The notes under the pieces are model-generated. The model did not search any database and was not told where the DNA came from. It saw nothing but the letters and a program-made list of their open reading frames with translations. Positions 58,501 to 64,000 of a stretch of 64,000 nt of DNA are shown in pieces. Each line of letters starts with the position of its first letter. Positions within the stretch are counted from its first letter, which is position 1. The stretch is from positions 79,614,905-79,678,904 of the forward strand of contig JAPFBE010000002.1 in the NCBI GenBank assembly GCA_034336665.1, given 5' to 3'. Made by a program: the position numbers and the translations under genes. The DNA is from Luscinia megarhynchos (Eukaryota; Chordata; Aves; Passeriformes; Turdidae).

Positions 58501-61500
58501 TTGGGAGCACCAGCAGTGGCTGCCACTGGCTGGAGTGGCACCACACTCACAGCTTGGATGAGTGACCCCACATTTGCATGGTGGGGGCAGCAGGCACCTT
58601 CAGGAGGTGGCACATGGGCAGGAGGTGCTGGAGCACTGCATGGGCATTGCCTGAACACAGCACATTCTCATAGGAAAGGACAAAAAGGCAGATACGTATG
58701 TTGAGTCCTCCAGTTAAATTGGTTGCAAGCTCTCTACTTTGTATTTATAATGGAAAAGAGCAACACTTGGAAAAGGTCAGACTGAACCTGAGACTGGAAC
58801 TACACACCCCTCCATGCCCTCTGCTACTCATGGCTAGCAAAATGGTTTCTTTTCTTGAAAAATTTTAAAAGGGATTGTTACCTCTATTACCTCTACCATT
58901 TCCTCTCTTTGCACCTTGCCAACAGACAATCCCAGCACACTGGCTCCCAGCTTAATAGAGAGGATTGCAATTGCCTGATACTGAGTAAGCTCCCAGGGAA
59001 TGGGAACTGCTCTGCACAGCCTTCACCTCTGCTCAGCAGAAGTATCTAAATTTTCTCCTCTCTGTCTTATGAGTTAGGTGCTTTTTAAAAGATTTTTGAT
59101 TCAGATCAATGTTGGTTTTTTTAAGTAAAAAAAAATCCCAAACCCCCAAACATGGGGAATCAGACAAAATTTTCTGTGTCTTAGTGTTTCATTTGGACAT
59201 GCACAACCAGTAGAGGCCCAATTCTTTGTGTTCTTTCTTTGCCTTATGCCTTCTCTTCTATATGTACCTTTCCAGTGACAGCAATTTTGTCATATGTACT
59301 GGCACCAAAATTGCTACCCTAGAATTTTGTGAAAGGTAGATCTGAAGATGAAGTATCTCACTGAATAAAATTCTAAAAACATTTCCTATGACGATTTTAC
59401 TTACCTTCCAGTAGCTCTTCACAGAACTGCTTCATTCCTGGGATTTTTTCACTACATATGCTATTTCCTAAATGAATGGTAAACTGGACATGGGAAAGAG
59501 AATGCTCTGAGGAGGACTGGTTTCTATGCTGCAAGAAGAACACATAAACACTGTTCCTTCACTCACATGCTCTTGAAATAGAGTGATGGACCATGGAGAG
59601 AAGAACAGATCTGGGAGGTATTTTGTCTTGCCATGTGACAGGAGTCACATATTGCTTTCTTCTAAGATGCAGGAATGAACACTGTTAACAGTGCTGTCAA
59701 GCCTTTTTCCTGCATCCATCCCTTCTGTTTCCATGTGAGACTCCTTAAATATTTTTTCATCTTTTCTACCTGCTCTCCTCCCTCAGTTTTAAAGGGGACT
59801 CATATATAACCTACTAGTTCTAAAATGTAAACAATAGGCAGAACACAGGACAGCCAAGGTACAGAGGTAGAGAAATCTTTCTATGTCTGAGTGATGAAAC
59901 ATTTACATGACTAAACTCAAACTAGGTAACAAACTAGTGCTTTGTGCTTCTCCCTTGCTGCCCTCAACAGCCTTTGAACTCTTCAGCCTTTCACATGCAG
60001 CTTTGACTTTATTTCTTTAAAAAAATGCTCCTGGGCCACATAATGGCTGAAGGCTCACAACCCCAAAGCAAGTTCTTGGCTTGAAGACTGTGCTAAATGG
60101 AAGGCAAAGACCTCAGTCCTAGCCAAGGTGCTGTAGTTTAGCTCTCTGTATTCTATTTCACTGCAGTCTTGCAGTTTTCATTTCAAAGCAGGCTTACTTT
60201 ACCCCTCACAGCCCAAATTTAAAAACACAATCAGAGTTTTGTCGTTAGAGAATGATAGCATTGCATATATTTCTCTCAGGCGTAGAAAATCCTTCTGCTG
60301 GCCCCTTCCAGAGCAGGGAAATTCAGAGGGAAATTTAGAATACCTCTCTCAGTTTATTCTAGGGTCTGTGGTCTATTCTAGAGATGCATGAGCTTGCATA
60401 AGACCTGCAGCACCATGCCTGAGCTTGAAGCTCTTCACAGGAGCTGAGGGAAGGGTGTTTAACATCTCACAGCCACCCCAGGCAGCTTCTGTTGAGCTTC
60501 AGTGTCTTTAGGGCTCTGTTTACAAAAGAGCAAAATCCTGAGTTTCCAATTTAAGTGCCACTAGTCATTTGTAACCTTAGAAAGCACAGTGTAGCCAAAC
60601 ATGAAATTTGCTCCCTTTTCATTTCCACTCCACCACCCCCCTCTTCCGCTGTCCTTTGAACTGCCCTCACCAGTTGCCAGTGTAGTACAGCTTGTTAACT
60701 GGCTGCCATTCTGATTTTTCACAAGTTTGCCACGTTGCAGTGACAAGACCATGTCGGGGCCCAGATGCTTCAGAGTAAATAAATAGCACATCTGGAATTT
60801 GGAAAGGGGCCGGCTCTATATTATGGAAAAAGCTGGTGTGGAAACACATCCAAAGAATACACAGCTGGAAATTGTTAACTCTAGAAAGAAAGGGGGGGAA
60901 AGAAAAAGGATACAAAAATTCAGGCATTACTACTGCTTGAGATCTCGTGCATTACAACTGCTGAGAAACAGAAACTCAGTTTACACAGCAGTTAAATTAA
61001 TAGCATTCCTGAAAAATTGATAGTTTATAATAATTGACCTCAAGCAACATAAAGGCAGAGCAGGGTGGGAAGCTTGACTCCTCGCTGTCTGGCTTTCTTG
61101 GATGTGTTTGGTAACTTCCCAGCTATTTCACAGGCGAGCTGGTGGGAGGATGTTGGTGGTAGAGTGATGGGGCTGCCCTTCTGGAGCCACGCTGCTGAGA
61201 ACTGCAGCAGTTTCCCAGGCCCCGAGCAGCCTGTGTCACTCAGGGTGTGCCTGCCCCAGCAGTGCACGCTGGAAGGAGTCTGAGATGCAGGCAGCCGTGC
61301 TCACAGCATCGCTCCTGCAGGCAGAGCAGCACCACTGGTAGGTGACTCAGGAGGGTGAATCACAGAGGGGGCTGCCCCCACCCACTCTCTGAGCCAAAAT
61401 CATGTGCTGCTTCCACCAAAGGAAGAGTTTCAGCAAGGTAAAACTAGGACGGGGGGGCAAGAAGGAACCCAAAATAGAGTGAAATTGCACTTTCAGACTT

Positions 61501-61541
61501 TTTTTGTTTTGAACAAGGATCTCAAAAAAAACCCAAAAAAA
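52591..61541. other. Intergenic, no recognised gene
   Basis: A poly(T) stretch lies at about 52758-52777 and a 13-base T run at 56794-56806. GC-richer patches occur at 54.9-55.3 kb and 61.1-61.4 kb, with no CpG island. The frames of 60-113 codons resemble no known protein. I see no exon-like pattern in this stretch. Confidence 0.45.
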
Positions 61542-61567
61542 CAAAAACAAAAACAAAAACAAAAAAA
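61542..61567. repeat. (CAAAAA)4 A-rich microsatellite
   Basis: Four CAAAAA units ending in an A7 run, within a longer A-rich stretch from 61524. The Lys/Gln repeat on + and Phe/Leu repeat on - in overlapping frames are translations of it. Confidence 0.85.
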
Positions 61568-64000
61568 GGGCAAGCCTAAGCAGCAAAGCCTTCTGACAGT
61601 GAAACTACTGTGAGCAAATACTTTAAGCACTGCTCCAAGGGAGGCATGCATCATACAGGAAAGCTACTTTTTATATGGGCACCAGTCCTCGTGAGAGCCA
61701 TCGATGGAGCACTGCCACAGTCCCCATGCTCAGAGACCTCCACTCCTTCCAGTAACTCTTCAACAGCTCAGAATGACCCTGTTTTTCCCAGATGAGATAA
61801 ACATTGCAGCTCAGAGCCAGGAAAGCCAAAACACCAGGTATTCTCAATCCTATGACTGTGCAGCAGCCTGTGCTTCTGCAGTAGGTTTTTGTCACCCATC
61901 AGAGAGAAGAAAACTTTTTTTCACTTACTTTTTTTCCTTTCATGTTCACCAGATATCCTTTCCCTAGTACACATTAATTTGGATTTATCATTGCATAAAT
62001 GAAAAATGGAGCAAACCCAGATTTCTAGACCAAAATATGCCAACTTGGGCAATTTTGAATCTATTGTTTCCTATGTATAAAATAAGGTTAATCTGCAGTA
62101 CTGTTAGGCAGTGTTTGTATGTTTTCTTGTATGTTTAAGAAGCCCTTTATTGTGCCAGAACAGATGCCATTTCATTTCCTGCATGCCTCATAGTGATGCC
62201 TGATTATTTCCTAGCATTTATTTTATTTACCATAACGACAGTCTGATTTCATTTTATGGTTAAGAAATAGAATATTTTGGCAAATCCTTAAAGGATTTTG
62301 AGCAGAAGAACCTAAGGACTGTCTCTAAAAGCTTCCTGAGCTGCAGACATAGGGGTGTGCAGTGAGGGGTGTGTTTGGTGCTCTGTCCCTTGCACAGAGC
62401 ATGGAAGGACAGACAGCATTGCCCTTGCAGACAGCCCTGCCCACGTTTCTGCTGTACCCTCGTTTATCCCTTATTTAACCCCATGCCCTTATTACCTTAA
62501 CCCGGGTTGGGCTGAGGGCAAGTGCTCGGTTGATTACATGGAGAATAAACCTAAAGCCTGAGGCTAAGAGTGTGGTATTTTGAGAGAGTCAGATCAAGCA
62601 AACCATGCTGAGCATGCCCATGTCAGCAAGCCAGGGCTGTTTGCTTGACCTGCCACAGGATGTTCTGACCTTTGTCCGTGTATTATTAATGGTGCCAGCA
62701 GCAGTTATAGTTTTTTACAATGGTCCTTTCTTAAAGCCCTGTGAAGAGTGGGCATTAGATGCTCTACAGACACAGTAGGTCATACACCAGGATATTGGGT
62801 TCAGTTGTGTAATTCAGAATTAACTGAAAGAAATTGTATGGCCTGGGCAATACAGGAAATACATACCATAAAGCAAATCTGCTGGAATTTCTGAAGCTGT
62901 GTTAATCCAAGCAAAACAAAATAACCCACAGAAGGCTGGAGGCAAGTCCTGGCTTCCCAAACACTCAGCTCCCTCTTCCTCAGAGCTGTTTTCAAAGTCA
63001 TCATACTTATTTTTCCCAAGAAAGATCTGGGGTACTCACCCTCAGGAGAGGATGTAGGAGGAAGGTCCAGAGTGGAGAAGATGTCTCCATGCAATGCTAT
63101 ATCCATTTGCTCCTACTGCAGCATCACATTTACCTGGCAGCATGGTTTTTCTGGATCCTCTTAAAAGGGTCTAGACCCTCTGAACCTGAGCTCCATGTCA
63201 CCAATGGTTCAAGATTTATATTACCCAATATTCACTGGAAGAGAGCAGCTGTGACTCTGGCACCAGGGGGACACTCCTGCCCCGCCTGCGATTTGGCAGC
63301 CACACAGTAGCTGAGTCCAGGGTTAACAGAGGAGCTGGGGTCTGTGTGGAGGAGCAGACAGATACTGTGGGTCAACAACTGGTTGCACATCTGGTGCTGA
63401 CTCCTTGTATTTGTTTTCTAAAAGCCTTTTGAAAATCAGGCACTTTGAGGGTCAGTCAGGCTTGCCAACCCAATGAGAATTCTTTAAATGAAGGGCAATG
63501 CCAAAGGAGATGACAGCACCGTGCCAGGTGAGAAGGAGATGGACCAACCTGCTGAGCAGAGGGTGCAGAGTGATGCAGACCATGGAGACCTCATAAACAT
63601 CAAAATGTGGTGAGCCAGAATAATAGGGCATGTGTAAAACCATGCTGGGATTAGGACTTTGTGGAAGCTCTAGAATAAGGGCAAGGAGTTACTAAGAACT
63701 AACTGGGAAATGTGCATTACTATTAGGCTAGCCATCCTACCCATGAATGTTTTATGGACATCAACAAGGGTCATCAAGATGCTGAAGGTGACGTATCCAT
63801 AAAAGCCATGTGAACATGTGAACATGGCTGTCAGTATCACCACTTCCTTTCCAGAGGCAAAGGAATTGCCTCTGATGCTCTCAGGGGGTTTGTATTATAG
63901 CTATGCCAGGGACCCACAAGGTGGCATCGCTGCCTCCTGCCCCATAGTAAATAATTTGTCAGAAATGGCTGGGGGCTGCTGAGTTCAAAGGACCATGAAC
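61568..64000. other. Intergenic to the right edge, no recognised gene
   Basis: No exon or repeat recognised. Two CTCF-like motifs in the same orientation lie at about 63258-63276 and 63914-63926. A 14-bp perfect palindrome occurs at 63166-63179, which is at chance frequency for this length. Confidence 0.4.
63914..63926 (+). promoter_or_regulatory. CTCF-like core motif
   Basis: CCACAAGGTGGCA fits the CCAC[CA]AG[GA][GT]GGC[AG] core of vertebrate CTCF sites at every position. The flanks are compatible but unscored. Confidence 0.4.

Noticed and set aside
61347..61586. Minus-strand frame starting with a hydrophobic Leu/Phe repeat, like a signal peptide
   Set aside because: The hydrophobic repeat is the translation of the (CAAAAA)n microsatellite.
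63166..63179. 14-bp perfect palindrome AGGGTCTAGACCCT
   Set aside because: Roughly four palindromes of this length are expected in a window this size.
1..64000. CRISPR arrays, operons, phage or bacterial defence systems
   Set aside because: The window is avian nuclear DNA. No regularly spaced direct repeats, ribosome-binding sites or dense gene runs are present.

Overview
The window is vertebrate nuclear DNA, almost certainly from a bird and probably a songbird. Coding density is very low and CpG is depleted. A 5'-truncated CR1 LINE near 52.0-52.6 kb ends in the ATTCTGTGA-type 3' repeat typical of bird CR1. Two solo LTRs look like an endogenous-retrovirus LTR family I know from songbird genomes. 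Several very old amniote repeats (an L3/CR1-like LINE and MIR-type SINEs) are also present. The species cannot be read from the sequence.

Only one protein-coding segment is convincing: the terminal coding exon of CPQ (carboxypeptidase Q, a secreted or lysosomal M28 metallopeptidase) at 16951-17111 on the + strand. It follows a clean acceptor and encodes the last 52 residues, including the HHSxGDTM motif with a family zinc ligand. Everything upstream (1-16950) is therefore best read as the last CPQ intron. It carries an ancient LINE, an ancient SINE, a decayed CR1 fragment and one solo LTR. A short 3' UTR follows the stop, with an AATAAA at 17399.

From about 17.4 kb to the end I see no further gene. 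This is intergenic sequence downstream of CPQ. In human the same flank is a long gap before TSPYL5 and MTDH, so a gene desert fits. It holds MIR-like fragments, simple repeats, a dimeric 20-bp minisatellite at 44.6 kb, the second solo LTR at 45.7-46.4 kb, the CR1 at 52 kb, and two CTCF-like motifs in the last 800 bases. Nearly all open reading frames here look like chance frames, including the longest (190 codons at 40.2-40.8 kb).

The most notable structural feature is the pair of solo LTRs at 13066-13771 (- strand) and 45663-46388 (+ strand). They belong to one family, lie in opposite orientation about 32 kb apart, and each keeps a perfect 5-bp target-site duplication. They flank the CPQ terminal exon and differ in the arrangement of an internal U3 tandem module. 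I found no operon-like, defence-like or otherwise undescribed gene system.
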